A stretch of 26,366 nucleotides of DNA from a virus: IMG/VR virus record IMGVR_UViG_3300001419_002029, positions 1 to 26,366 of that record. One strand, 5' to 3'. The notes under the pieces are model-generated. The model saw only the letters and a list, made by a program, of their open reading frames with translations. It was not told where the DNA came from and searched no databases. A program made the translations under genes and the position numbers. Shown one piece after another: positions 5,988-15,028 of the stretch (positions are counted from its first letter, which is position 1; every line of letters starts with the position of its first letter).

Positions 5988-6515
5988 ATGAATACACAAT
6001 ACAGATTAAAAGAATCGGATCGATTATGGTTTGATTGGGTAGTACCTACTCTCGCAGAAAGATTTCCCGGAGAATGGATAACGGAGATTGGAACGGAGCG
6101 AGATCTTAAGCAAGGGATAGATTATACATACCTCGAGGAAGGCTCCCCAGAGGTAACGATATCCGCTCGATTATGGAAGAGTAGACCCGCTAGACACTTC
6201 GCTCTTAGATGGAAGAGAACAAAGTACCCGGAGATGCCTCTGGAGATTGCTTCTCGATTGGATTCGATAAAGAACGGAGGAGAGATCTCCGATATTACTA
6301 TGGAAGGATTCCTATACTCCGGTAAACTCTGGATGGCCATAATCGATACTCGGAGATTGTACTCCGCTATTGATGGGCTCGTTCCATTCCTAAGCGAGTT
6401 CTATGTAGAGAATACAGGCCCCAATGATAAGACCATATTCAAGAGAGCATCGTGGGATCTCTTCCAAGATGAGGAGATTGAAAGGATTATCCTACCCTTA
6501 CGAACTTCGCTTTAA
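5988..6515 (+). CDS. Unknown protein, only complete plus-strand gene
   Basis: A 175-aa soluble protein starting behind CCGGAGG with its own promoter. No family is firmly recognised. Residues 36-76 contain TERDLKQGIDYTY followed by strand-rich VTISARLWK and FALRWKR. A D-x-K-x-G-I-D turn followed by beta-strands with basic residues is reminiscent of the core of some phage PD-(D/E)xK-like nucleases, but the E-x-K pair is not in the usual form, so this is only a hint. The last 29 bp overlap the 3' end of the holin gene on the other strand. Its solitary reverse orientation suggests an independently controlled accessory gene, perhaps a regulator or anti-host factor. Confidence 0.85.
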   Translation: MNTQYRLKESDRLWFDWVVPTLAERFPGEWITEIGTERDLKQGIDYTYLEEGSPEVTISARLWKSRPARHFALRWKRTKYPEMPLEIASRLDSIKNGGEISDITMEGFLYSGKLWMAIIDTRRLYSAIDGLVPFLSEFYVENTGPNDKTIFKRASWDLFQDEEIERIILPLRTSL

Positions 6516-6804
6516 TTTCATCTACTATATTGAAGATATGCTCTATTTTTGTTTCTAGCATCGTTAACCGCTTATCGAGATCGTTTATCTCCGATACGAG
6601 TTCTTTTCTTATGGCATCTTCTCGAGCTTGCATATCTGATATAACTTTATCGTATCGAGCCCTTAGATCCTCTTCCTTCTTATCTTGCTTCGATTCTCTA
6701 GAATCTGCTCTCTTCTGGAGTTCCTTATTCTGCATGTATAAGAACATTCCGAAAGCGATATTAGCTCCTCCATTCAATAGAAGATTGATAAGCTCTTGTT
6801 CCAT
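6487..6804 (-). CDS. BhlA-like holin
   Basis: A 105-aa protein with one hydrophobic N-terminal segment (about residues 5-25, LINLLLNGGANIAFGMFLYM), immediately followed by a long charged coiled coil to the C-terminus. This layout is that of BhlA/UviB-type holins. It follows the endolysin with a TAATG overlap, forming a two-gene lysis cassette at the end of the late genes. Its 3' end overlaps the convergent gene 5988-6515, leaving no space for a terminator between them. Holin activity is inferred from topology and position. Confidence 0.7.
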   Translation of the reverse strand: MEQELINLLLNGGANIAFGMFLYMQNKELQKRADSRESKQDKKEEDLRARYDKVISDMQAREDAIRKELVSEINDLDKRLTMLETKIEHIFNIVDEIKAKFVRVG

Positions 6805-7382
6805 TACAGGCTCCAGGAAACAATACCGGAAGCTATCGCTCCTCCGATTGTCTTTAAGTGTTCGAAGGTAAGTAGATCTCTATGGGTATCCATAAAAATA
6901 GGTTCACAACAAAGAGCAATAGGTTTTTTTACTCCCTTGATTGTGTAGTGTGCATTTTTAGTCCAATCATTAGGAGAGGCCTTCTTAGGTAAACATCTAA
7001 CTAGACCCGGAAGAGATGCCTCTCTTAACTTATCACATATTGAACTTGCTAGAGTTACTCCTCCTGTACTTCCCATATGAAAGAAAGAAGCGTAATCTCC
7101 TCCACCTGCATTGAGATGTAAAGCGAGATAAACCTGCTTATCTTGTGGAAATTTTTTTGAATACTCATTCACTCTATTGTGTCTTTCTGAATATTTCCCA
7201 TCTCCAATGGGCATAACCTTAACACCATGCTCTAATAGTTTCTCCTCTATCATCAGAGAGAGATAACCTGTATAGATTGCTTCCATACCATTAGCGAAAG
7301 CAGGGCAAGGACTAGCCTCCGCTCCTCTTGCGTTTATTCTGTGGATCTGGCCTGCATGTTGTCTATCTAAATATACTATCAT
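6804..7382 (-). CDS. N-acetylmuramoyl-L-alanine amidase (Amidase_3) endolysin
   Basis: A 192-aa zinc amidase that should cut the bond between MurNAc and the peptide stem. The N-terminal strand YLDRQHAG supplies His9, Glu34 is in GMEAIYT, and His89 is in LALHLNAGG; these are the usual three zinc ligands. CCEPIFM gives Glu160 as likely catalytic acid. It is a single catalytic domain with no signal peptide or wall-binding domain. It therefore probably depends on the holin encoded next (6487-6804) to reach the wall. An AGAGGTA site lies upstream. Confidence 0.88.
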   Translation of the reverse strand: MIVYLDRQHAGQIHRINARGAEASPCPAFANGMEAIYTGYLSLMIEEKLLEHGVKVMPIGDGKYSERHNRVNEYSKKFPQDKQVYLALHLNAGGGDYASFFHMGSTGGVTLASSICDKLREASLPGLVRCLPKKASPNDWTKNAHYTIKGVKKPIALCCEPIFMDTHRDLLTFEHLKTIGGAIASGIVSWSL

Positions 7383-7424
7383 AATGCTACTATACCTCTG
7401 AAAATAGAGAAAGATGGGAAAGTA

Positions 7425-9128
7425 TTAATCTCGGATGGTTACTAGAGGATTATCTTCGATATGGAGTACGTATCTCCATCGGTTATCGCTCCAAGATTTC
7501 GCTACGATCTGACACTTATGGTTTGAGAATCCGACTTTCTCCGAAGAGATAGAAACAATATCTCCGAGATCCAGATATCCATACTTTGGAGCTGCAGAGA
7601 TCTCGATAGCGTAGTTCCCTAGAGCATGGGCTCGAATCTTATCTCTCGCTATTCTTATCGCAGTCTGTAGATCGTAAACGAAAGGAGCTTCTACGACCTT
7701 CTCTCGAAGTCCGTAGCGAGTATAAGATATATAAGCGAGGGGATCTCTATACTTAAGAGGCTCATCTTCTTTAAGTAAAGGATCTATAACTACCTTAGAT
7801 CGATAAGCATCGCTCTGGCCTGCATAAGAAAACCGGATAGTAATCTTATTTATAATCTCACTCTCGAGCGGAGTAAGTGGGCTAATAATCTCTAGCTCTC
7901 CACTCTCTATTAGATGATGAGAAGGGATAATCTCTTGGGAGTATGTATAGAGATTAAGAGCAGCTTGTATCCCCTTCCCTCCATTTACTACCATAATAGG
8001 AAGGAGATCCCATATATTACTCTGGATCCATTCGAGAGCGTTAACTTCTATATCGTTAACATACCCTCCAAACTTGTATCGATTGAGTACAGGAGAGAGG
8101 CCCTTCCATGATGAAAAATCAAAGAATAACTCCGATTTCTCCAGTACATAAAGGGAAAGATCCACCGCTCTCTCTATAGGCCCGCTTCCATCTATACTAG
8201 GAAAGCCTCCTCCAGATTGGCCCCATGAGGCATAATAAGAGAAGGATAACTCCGGACTCGATACTTGGAAGTTATCAAATTGTAAATTGGTTCCCTCTGG
8301 AGAGCCTACTCCGGTAATATAGAAGGGAACGTAAGAATGAACGAACCCCTTAGAATCTATCTCGATCTCTACTGGATTGGTAAAGGATCCTCCCTTACCA
8401 TCGAATATTTGAATATTTGATCCTGTATTAGGCCTTACTACCTCATGATATGCTACTTGGAAGTATTGCGTTAATAAGGTGGGAGTTCCTCCGGCTTGGT
8501 ATGCAGGAGTAACATGGAGATCTGTATCGAAAGAGATACTCCCTGCTTCCTCTCTCGCGCTTATTCCTAGAGTACCGAATACGAAAGGAACTACCTTACC
8601 CTTACTTTGTGTAATGATACCGATAGAATAGTTATCCTCGATTATTACGTGTTGCTCTCCTAAGAGCTTCACTACTCGAATATTAACAGAGTTCTCTATC
8701 GTAAAGGATACAGTACCCTTTGGAGAGGATGGATCTCCGAAGATAGCATCCAGTACTCTACCCTTAAAGATGCCTATCTTATCTTGCTGAGTAAAAGAAG
8801 TTTTCCCCTCTTTTATAATCACCATCGAGAGTTCGCATAGAGCATCGTTTAAAGTTCTTCCCTTAAGGAACTCCGATACCCAATCTACATTCTCAAAGAT
8901 GAGTTCCATCGAGATTGTATTGGCTTCTAGATCTACTCCGAGGAGATCGCTCTGGAGATTAACAGGAGGATCCGAGAGGGCTCCTCGATATGGGATTACT
9001 GTATTCTCTGATAAGTCCGATATATCGATGGGTACTGTAGAAAAACGGTATATCGCTCCATAATATGAGATATCTAAGAGGAAGCAAACATCTCCCTCCT
9101 CTATCTGTGATCTCTTGATTGTATCCAT
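7425..9128 (-). CDS. Tail-tip/hub-like minor tail protein
   Basis: A 567-aa protein dominated by beta strands, with no membrane segment. The C-terminal part (about 420-560) ends in a pattern typical of phage tail hub proteins, where a GYLDLGDIVSISSE strand pair precedes a short barrel-like tail. Position supports this: it follows the 1061-aa tail-tip protein with a TAATG overlap and precedes lysis genes, as hub or host-specificity proteins do in siphoviruses. Exact family not recognised; a gp27-like or tail-fibre-attachment role is possible. Confidence 0.7.
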   Translation of the reverse strand: MDTIKRSQIEEGDVCFLLDISYYGAIYRFSTVPIDISDLSENTVIPYRGALSDPPVNLQSDLLGVDLEANTISMELIFENVDWVSEFLKGRTLNDALCELSMVIIKEGKTSFTQQDKIGIFKGRVLDAIFGDPSSPKGTVSFTIENSVNIRVVKLLGEQHVIIEDNYSIGIITQSKGKVVPFVFGTLGISAREEAGSISFDTDLHVTPAYQAGGTPTLLTQYFQVAYHEVVRPNTGSNIQIFDGKGGSFTNPVEIEIDSKGFVHSYVPFYITGVGSPEGTNLQFDNFQVSSPELSFSYYASWGQSGGGFPSIDGSGPIERAVDLSLYVLEKSELFFDFSSWKGLSPVLNRYKFGGYVNDIEVNALEWIQSNIWDLLPIMVVNGGKGIQAALNLYTYSQEIIPSHHLIESGELEIISPLTPLESEIINKITIRFSYAGQSDAYRSKVVIDPLLKEDEPLKYRDPLAYISYTRYGLREKVVEAPFVYDLQTAIRIARDKIRAHALGNYAIEISAAPKYGYLDLGDIVSISSEKVGFSNHKCQIVAKSWSDNRWRYVLHIEDNPLVTIRD

Positions 9129-12100
9129 TACTCGATCTCCTCAAGATTAACCGTAGCTACTCGGAACATCTCCGATACTCGCTCCTCTCCGATAACACTT
9201 TCTACGGATACTTCTCCAGTAGTCCGGGCTAGCATATGCTCCTCTCGATGATTAAGCAATACTTGATCCATAGATGGATCCTTCGGAATGGAAGGGAGAT
9301 ATACAAGAGGCTCTTTATTACTCAAGTATCGAAAGATTCCATTCATTAGATATGGATCTCCATAGTTCGCTACTGGTTGCGCTCCTGCAGTGTTAGATAC
9401 TTTCCAGTAGTCCGGATTGAGATCATATAATCGAGTTGTATCAATAGGTTCTGTCCAGGCTATAGAAGCGGTTCTCCTTCCGTTACTCATCTTCCGAGCA
9501 AAAAACATTCCATCGAGGCTCTCTTGCTCTTGGATATTGGGATTAAAGGAGATTGTTCTTCCTCTTTGATACTGAGGAGCGGGGAAGGCTACGGAGCCCA
9601 TAAGAAGAGATCCTATCTGATAATATCCCTCGAGAGTAGTCTGTACTGGAATATCTATCGAGAGAGCATACTGCCCAAGATTAACTCCATCGAGTCTATT
9701 TTTAAGGAAGGTAATCTTATCCGGGATAAGTTTAATATTTCCGGAAGCAGGAATAGAAGATGGATTCGTTAAGCTTGTATCGTATTGGATTACGGCCTGC
9801 TTAACTGTGGCATCTGTACTCCAGATTCCCTCGCTATTCATTCGAATCTTAACGATCTTAGTAGTTTCTCCGGAGGTTAACTCTGCTCTCCATCCGATAG
9901 CCTCTCCATATTGGAGTAAAAATTGTTTGGTACTATCGTTCGAGATTAAAGTATTCCCCTTCTTAATAAACTTACCTTGGAACCCTTCGGAAGTATCTAC
10001 CGCTGCGAGAGTTACCCAGGAGGATCCGTTCCAAGATTGAAGATTAAAAGTACGGAAGTTTATATTAGAGAGATGCACTCCTAACATATCCGATAACCCT
10101 AGGCTCTTCTCTGTAGTCTGTACTACTGGATCGATAAAGAGAGGTATCTTCTGCAGTGTAGTAGCGTTCTTACTTCTCCAAGTCACTCGAGGAGATAAAG
10201 ATACTCCATGAAATATATTTTCTATTGCATAATCGTATCGAGGAGAGATCTTATATTCATCCTCTCCGCGAGCGGGGCTATCCTTTGCGGTTATCGCGAG
10301 CCCTTGATCTATGTATTGATACTCTCCAAGAGGAGGATACTCCGCTCCTCGAAGATTAAAATCAAAGAGGCCCGCTTCCTCTCCGCTTGTTATTGATACT
10401 TCCTGCCAATGAGATCGATAAGTAGTAACTCCGGAGAAAGCCTTATGGCCCCATTCGATAGTATTACCCAATCCAGTACCGCTAAGAGTTATCCCGCTAA
10501 TCGTTTGGAGAGTCCACTTCTTAGCTTGGGCTCCGTTCGCAGTTCTGTAATATATATTAGCGTTGGTATCTGTCCAAGCGATTACAATCTCTGTTGATTC
10601 TGTCATATCGTGAGAGATGGTAGCCTTAACTCCTCCGGTATCTCTTACAACGATAGAAGATGTAGAGAATCTTAGGAGTAGCTCCGCGCTATTGGTTGCT
10701 CCGTTATCCTGTTTAATCGAGATAGCAATAAAATCGCTCGAGGTACTTGTATTCTGGTCTACTTGTAGCCTTAATCGGATAACTTGACCTTCTGCGAAGT
10801 AGTTACCGGAATGGGCATAGATATAATTTCTTGTATTGCCAGATGTTTCTATCTTAAGGCCTTCACCATCTAGAACTTGAGTACCCGCTCCAGTGGTTGT
10901 ATATTGGCTACTCGTAGCAGGTAGCATAACCGGAAGATAAGTACTCTCCCACATAAGATACTGATATCGAGAAGGAGCCTCCGATCTGGGAGGATAAGAG
11001 AAAGAAGAGTACCCGGAGAGATTAAGACTCCATACACTGTTAGTATTATGGCCTATTATCTTCGCTCTCCCTTCTTGTACACACGAGGAGAGGGCCTTAA
11101 GCCTATCACTATTCGAACCGTAATCGAGGATAACCGCATCCGCAGAAGTAGAACCGCTCGCATATTCCCAAGTAACTCCGAAATCTTCCGAATAGTATCC
11201 GATTAACTTACCATTATTGTACACTTGAGCAATTACCCATACTCTACCATCCTTATAGAATGTAGTTACATTCCCTTCGGAGAGTTGATTAGAGGATAAT
11301 AAAGCGAAGTCTACCCCACTTGTATCTATCTCGTACTCGTTAGAGGTTCTCCAGTAAGAAGCAGAGGCTCGGATTCCTGGATTGGGAATCTTTGTAAATT
11401 TTAGTTCATCAGCTGCAGAGATATAAGCGATACCGATAGATCCATCTGGAAGAGCGATCGGGCTAGGTTGATGGAAGTACCCATCCGAAGAGGGAGAGAT
11501 TCCATCGATTAGATTAAAAGTAGTACCACCATCTCTAGATACGTATTGCGCTAATCTATTCCGAACTGTAGATAAGGCCTCTACAAAGAGAACTACAGTA
11601 TTATCTACTGTTATTAATCGCATCTTCTTTGGTTCATACGTTCCAGTACTTATCGATTGAGATAGGCCTCGAGGAGAGATCTCTTTCCAGTTATCCCCAT
11701 TATCGATACTTCGATGTACTTTTATATTCACCGCGTTCTCGTTTGTATATTGGAAGTATGCTACTAAGAGGCTTCCATCCTGCAATCGAGTTATACAAGG
11801 ATGAGCAGTAGAGGAAGGAGTAGAAGCAGGAATAATCGATACAAAGGTTTTAATCAGATCGATACTTCCGTTCTTCTCTTGCCTTCTTAGAGAGATTGTA
11901 TATCTCCCACTCGAATCTAAGATCTCCGATACTACCCAGATAGTACCCTCGAGGCTAGAAGTACAATCGCTATTGAAGTAAGTCCCTACGGTAGTACTCG
12001 AGGAGTATCTCCAATATCCGCTCTCTGTTAGGATATGGGCTGCATCTTGTCCAAGATCTACAGAATCCTCTCCGCTCCATTTAAAGAGAGCATCTCCAGG

Positions 12101-12313
12101 GAGGCCTCCTTGGATGGTTTCTACTTTGATCTCTTCACCTTGAGAGCCAATAGAAGAGAGAGTTAGGTTAACTCCTTGCGATTGGGCTTCTGGTACTCCT
12201 GCTCTAGAATTCCCTTGAGTAAAGGAGGCTTCTGCAGTCCATAGATTATCCTTCGATATGGAGATACTCGGAATAAGGAATCCTCTTAAATAGTCTGGGG
12301 TAATATTGGCCAT
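9128..12313 (-). CDS. Large tail-tip protein with sialidase-type Asp-box propeller
   Basis: The largest gene (1061 aa). Residues about 120-430 carry three Asp boxes, S-x-D-x-G-x-x-[WF], at 202-209 (SIDNGDNW), 259-266 (SRDGGTTF) and 375-382 (SEDFGVTW). These mark blades of a sialidase/BNR beta-propeller. Residues about 470-640 form a jelly-roll-like (LamG/concanavalin-type) region. The C-terminal 300 residues are strand-rich and probably attach to the tail. It sits between the tape measure and the hub protein. The combination suggests a receptor- or glycan-binding tail tip. Catalytic sialidase residues are not recognisable, so enzyme activity is not claimed. An SD AGAGGAT precedes the start, two bases after the tape-measure stop. 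Confidence 0.8.
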   Translation of the reverse strand: MANITPDYLRGFLIPSISISKDNLWTAEASFTQGNSRAGVPEAQSQGVNLTLSSIGSQGEEIKVETIQGGLPGDALFKWSGEDSVDLGQDAAHILTESGYWRYSSSTTVGTYFNSDCTSSLEGTIWVVSEILDSSGRYTISLRRQEKNGSIDLIKTFVSIIPASTPSSTAHPCITRLQDGSLLVAYFQYTNENAVNIKVHRSIDNGDNWKEISPRGLSQSISTGTYEPKKMRLITVDNTVVLFVEALSTVRNRLAQYVSRDGGTTFNLIDGISPSSDGYFHQPSPIALPDGSIGIAYISAADELKFTKIPNPGIRASASYWRTSNEYEIDTSGVDFALLSSNQLSEGNVTTFYKDGRVWVIAQVYNNGKLIGYYSEDFGVTWEYASGSTSADAVILDYGSNSDRLKALSSCVQEGRAKIIGHNTNSVWSLNLSGYSSFSYPPRSEAPSRYQYLMWESTYLPVMLPATSSQYTTTGAGTQVLDGEGLKIETSGNTRNYIYAHSGNYFAEGQVIRLRLQVDQNTSTSSDFIAISIKQDNGATNSAELLLRFSTSSIVVRDTGGVKATISHDMTESTEIVIAWTDTNANIYYRTANGAQAKKWTLQTISGITLSGTGLGNTIEWGHKAFSGVTTYRSHWQEVSITSGEEAGLFDFNLRGAEYPPLGEYQYIDQGLAITAKDSPARGEDEYKISPRYDYAIENIFHGVSLSPRVTWRSKNATTLQKIPLFIDPVVQTTEKSLGLSDMLGVHLSNINFRTFNLQSWNGSSWVTLAAVDTSEGFQGKFIKKGNTLISNDSTKQFLLQYGEAIGWRAELTSGETTKIVKIRMNSEGIWSTDATVKQAVIQYDTSLTNPSSIPASGNIKLIPDKITFLKNRLDGVNLGQYALSIDIPVQTTLEGYYQIGSLLMGSVAFPAPQYQRGRTISFNPNIQEQESLDGMFFARKMSNGRRTASIAWTEPIDTTRLYDLNPDYWKVSNTAGAQPVANYGDPYLMNGIFRYLSNKEPLVYLPSIPKDPSMDQVLLNHREEHMLARTTGEVSVESVIGEERVSEMFRVATVNLEEIE

Positions 12314-12315
12314 GA

Positions 12316-14337
12316 TTAATATCCTCTTATTCCTACGGGTTGAGCTTTCGAGATTCCTAGATCCTTAGCGAACCTTCCGAAGTGCTTAAAGGGTTGTATT
12401 ACTACGGTATTGGTAGAAGAGGAGCCTCCTTGCTGAAGATTTCTAACTCCTTGCTCTCCTCCTATTCTTCTTACTGTAGATCTATCTAGAATAGCCTCTC
12501 CTCGCAATACTCGAGCAGTAGCCTCATCCGGAGCCATCCCTCCCATATGGAAAGAGGGCATCTGTTGAGACATTACGACTCCGGCCTGGGCTACCCCGGT
12601 AGCGATTGCTAATCCAGATTGGATCGCATTAAATGGTATCGGTAGTTTTTGAGCTGCCATAATAGCCTCTGCAGTTCCCATCGCTACTTGAGCAAGGGCC
12701 ATACCCTTCTCGAATCTGAATAGGGCTCGGAGTTGCTTCTGCTTCTGTTCGTATGCAGATCTCTCGATCTCTCCCATCTGTGCTAGTTGCTCTTGTTTCT
12801 CTTTCTGGGCTTCTACATCGATCTTATCGCTATTGATTCTGGCATCTGCTAAGGCTGCGAGAGCCTCACCCATCTCGAAGATAGCATCTAGATTAGCGCG
12901 GGCTCCTTCCTTTCTTTTTTCTTGGAGCTTCTCTTCATTTTCAAGAAGTTCATCGTTAAGATCTTCTTCCGCTTCTTTTCGCAGGGCTATCGCTGCGAGT
13001 TCTGCTTCTGCTTCTCTTCCGGTTGCTAGTCCCAGATCTTCTATCGCTTTAATCTGCTCTTCTACTCTCTCTCTCTGTGCTAATCTTTTCTTCCCTTCAT
13101 CATCTAGGAAGGCCATAGCCATAGCCTTATCCATCTTCTCTTCGAGAGATTTCCCCTTAAGAATATCATCCGAAAGAGCAAAGGCCTCTTCTAAGGCTTC
13201 GTTATTGAGCTCTTCCGCGGTTAAGGCTCTCTCTGCGGCATCTGCTCTCCTTTCTGTTTGAGTAGCTGCTTTAGATTCTAACTTCGCTATCTCTACTAGA
13301 TTAGATTGTAATGTTTTAGCCTGCCTCGCTATTAGATTCTCTTGCCCTTTTAATTCTTTTATTCTGTCTTGATCTAGTTTTAATTGCTCATTTAAGATAT
13401 CTGTTTTCTTTCTTAACTGCTCCTCCTCGAAGCTCATAGCCTTAAACTTTTGTGGAGATCCTGCTATTCTTTCCGTTAGAGATTGCTCTATTTTTCTTTG
13501 ATCTTTTAATGTTCTAATCTGTATATTCATTAATTGAATTTCATCTTTACGAGATTTTACACTCGTTTCTAGAGCTTCTTTCTGTTTCTTTAATGTTTCT
13601 TCGTTTTCTCTTCTAAAATTATCCGCAGTTAATGTAGCCTTCATCGTAGCAGCATCGAGCTTGGAGATCTCTCCTCTCATTACTGAGAGTTGTAAACTAG
13701 ACTCGTTTACTTTCGAGGTCATATTCCCGAAAGTAGTATTCATAGATTCAATAATTACTTTCTGTTGTTTTATTGATTCATTTATTTTTATAATCTCTTC
13801 TTTGATCTCTTCGGAGCGGATTCGAGCCTGCTCTACTTTGTCAGTGTAAACAGTATAAGCAAGCGTTAATCCTGCTACTACACCCGCTCCGGCTATTACA
13901 AGAGGATTAAGAGCAGCAAAGGACATCGTTAAGCCTTCTGTAACTGCGAAAGCATCCGCAAGCCCATCCGCAGCCTCTGCGAGTTGAGGATTAACCCCTC
14001 TAAGAGCCAATCCCATAGAAGAGAAACCTCTATCGATATCTCCAGAGGCCTCTCCTACATTCTCTAAGCGTTCCTCTGCTCTGCGGGCTGCTTCTGCCAT
14101 ATCATCAAAATCTTTAACCCCTCTTCGCGCTGCTTTCGCTGCGTTCTGAGAAGCTTTCTTGGAGGCTTCCGCGCTCTTCTTTGCTGCTTTCTCCGCTTGC
14201 TTAAGTTGCTTATCGAGAGCCCCTACCATCTTCTTAGCTTCTGCTTCGGTTACGTTAGGCATCTGCTTAAGTTTAGATATTAGATCCTTGAGATCTGCCT
14301 TATAGGAGATCGATATACTTCTTTTCTCTTCTGCCAT
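12316..14337 (-). CDS. Tail tape-measure protein
   Basis: A 673-aa, mostly helical protein. It has an Ala/Lys-rich N-terminal coiled coil (about 15-95), a hydrophobic segment at 138-164 (LNPLVIAGAGVVAGLTLAY), long coiled coils to about 540, a second Ala/Gly-rich hydrophobic stretch (546-592), and the MPSFHMGG...LRGEAILDRSTV C-terminus common in tape measures. It directly follows the tail chaperone and gp10-like genes. It sets tail length and threads the membrane at infection; at about 1.5 A per residue this suggests a tail near 100 nm. Confidence 0.93.
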   Translation of the reverse strand: MAEEKRSISISYKADLKDLISKLKQMPNVTEAEAKKMVGALDKQLKQAEKAAKKSAEASKKASQNAAKAARRGVKDFDDMAEAARRAEERLENVGEASGDIDRGFSSMGLALRGVNPQLAEAADGLADAFAVTEGLTMSFAALNPLVIAGAGVVAGLTLAYTVYTDKVEQARIRSEEIKEEIIKINESIKQQKVIIESMNTTFGNMTSKVNESSLQLSVMRGEISKLDAATMKATLTADNFRRENEETLKKQKEALETSVKSRKDEIQLMNIQIRTLKDQRKIEQSLTERIAGSPQKFKAMSFEEEQLRKKTDILNEQLKLDQDRIKELKGQENLIARQAKTLQSNLVEIAKLESKAATQTERRADAAERALTAEELNNEALEEAFALSDDILKGKSLEEKMDKAMAMAFLDDEGKKRLAQRERVEEQIKAIEDLGLATGREAEAELAAIALRKEAEEDLNDELLENEEKLQEKRKEGARANLDAIFEMGEALAALADARINSDKIDVEAQKEKQEQLAQMGEIERSAYEQKQKQLRALFRFEKGMALAQVAMGTAEAIMAAQKLPIPFNAIQSGLAIATGVAQAGVVMSQQMPSFHMGGMAPDEATARVLRGEAILDRSTVRRIGGEQGVRNLQQGGSSSTNTVVIQPFKHFGRFAKDLGISKAQPVGIRGY

Positions 14338-14807
14338 TAGATTCTCCGCATTAGATCATCGGCTAGAGCCTTTACGATCTTGTTAGATGCCTTTTTCTGA
14401 GGCTTAATCATTAACTCATTAGATACCCTCTTTCCTTGAGGTTGGATAATGTGCTGCCCTCTATTGTTCTCCGATTCTACTCCAAACTTTATAGCCCAAG
14501 AGTAAGGAGCTCTATTACTAAGATAGGCCTCGAAAGATCCATTCGGTAAGATTCGGAAGCCTCGCTCGAACATCTTCCAAGATCCCTTCGATACTTTACG
14601 AAAGAATACGATATCTCCATCTTTATCTCTTCTTACTTGAGGCTGCCTTACTGGCCAATCTTTTTTAGCATCGCTTTCGATCTTGATTAGAGTATCTTCG
14701 AGAATCTTTCTAGCATTGGGAGCGACCTTATCTAAGAAGCCTGTATAGAATTCTTGGAGATCTGTATCTATCTCTATTCCGGCTCTCTTTGTTGTAAATT
14801 TTTTCAT
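14337..14807 (-). CDS. HK97 gp10-like tail completion or head-tail joining protein
   Basis: A 156-aa protein resembling HK97 gp10-type proteins. It has an N-terminal helix, then KDWPVRQPQ, a strand pair (FRILPNGSFEAYLSN), the RAPYSWAIKFG motif, and a basic C-terminal helix ending KALADDLMRRI. Such proteins sit at the head-tail junction or help finish the tail. Here the gene lies unusually between the tail chaperones and the tape measure rather than before the tail tube gene. ATGA overlap with the chaperone gene upstream. Confidence 0.65.
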   Translation of the reverse strand: MKKFTTKRAGIEIDTDLQEFYTGFLDKVAPNARKILEDTLIKIESDAKKDWPVRQPQVRRDKDGDIVFFRKVSKGSWKMFERGFRILPNGSFEAYLSNRAPYSWAIKFGVESENNRGQHIIQPQGKRVSNELMIKPQKKASNKIVKALADDLMRRI

Positions 14808-14986
14808 GGTCTACCCTTGCTAAGCATCTCCTCCATTCTAGCCCTTTTTATCCGCTCTTGTCTATCTTGCCTATCTTTCGAATCTTCATTGGATAACCTA
14901 TACTCCGCGAGTAGAGATATCTGTAAATCTTCTGGGAGAGAGTAATACCATAACGGATGCTCTCCCCATCGAAGAGCGATCCGCAT
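14804..14986 (-). CDS. Tail assembly chaperone T domain (frameshift extension)
   Basis: A 60-aa ORF reading MRIALRWGEHPLWYYSLPED and then a charged helix rich in Arg, Asp and Glu. It is the type of short domain that follows a -1 frameshift in lambda-like G/GT genes. It is in the -1 frame relative to 14998-15360, and its frame is open back to the slippery site with no stop. The predicted GT fusion is 185 aa (15360 to 14804). Independent initiation at 14986 is poor, because the nearest GGAGG is about 16 nt upstream. It should recruit tail tube subunits to the tape measure. Confidence 0.8.
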   Translation of the reverse strand: MRIALRWGEHPLWYYSLPEDLQISLLAEYRLSNEDSKDRQDRQERIKRARMEEMLSKGRP

Positions 14987-14989
14987 AGC

Positions 14990-15028
14990 GAGGAGATCTA
15001 GCCCTCCTCTCCCACTTGCAAAAAATTT
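14990..15028 (-). promoter_or_regulatory. Programmed -1 ribosomal frameshift signal
   Basis: The minus strand carries A AAT TTT TTG (15028-15019) in the zero frame of the chaperone gene. This holds two overlapping canonical X-XXY-YYZ heptamers, AAATTTT and TTTTTTG. Nine bases further on, GAGGAG (15009-15004) can pair with CTCCTC (14995-14990) around an 8-nt loop, a stem in the usual stimulator position. Slipping back one base joins 14998-15360 to 14804-14986 in frame, as in lambda G/GT. Confidence 0.85.

Noticed and set aside
9128-12313. Calling the large tail protein an active sialidase
   Set aside because: Asp boxes are structural and occur in many propellers; the arginine triad and nucleophile pair cannot be recognised.
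12833-13261. 142-aa plus-strand ORF rich in Ser and Ala inside the tape-measure gene
   Set aside because: Antisense shadow of the Ala/Glu/Lys-rich coiled coil; no ribosome site and biased composition.
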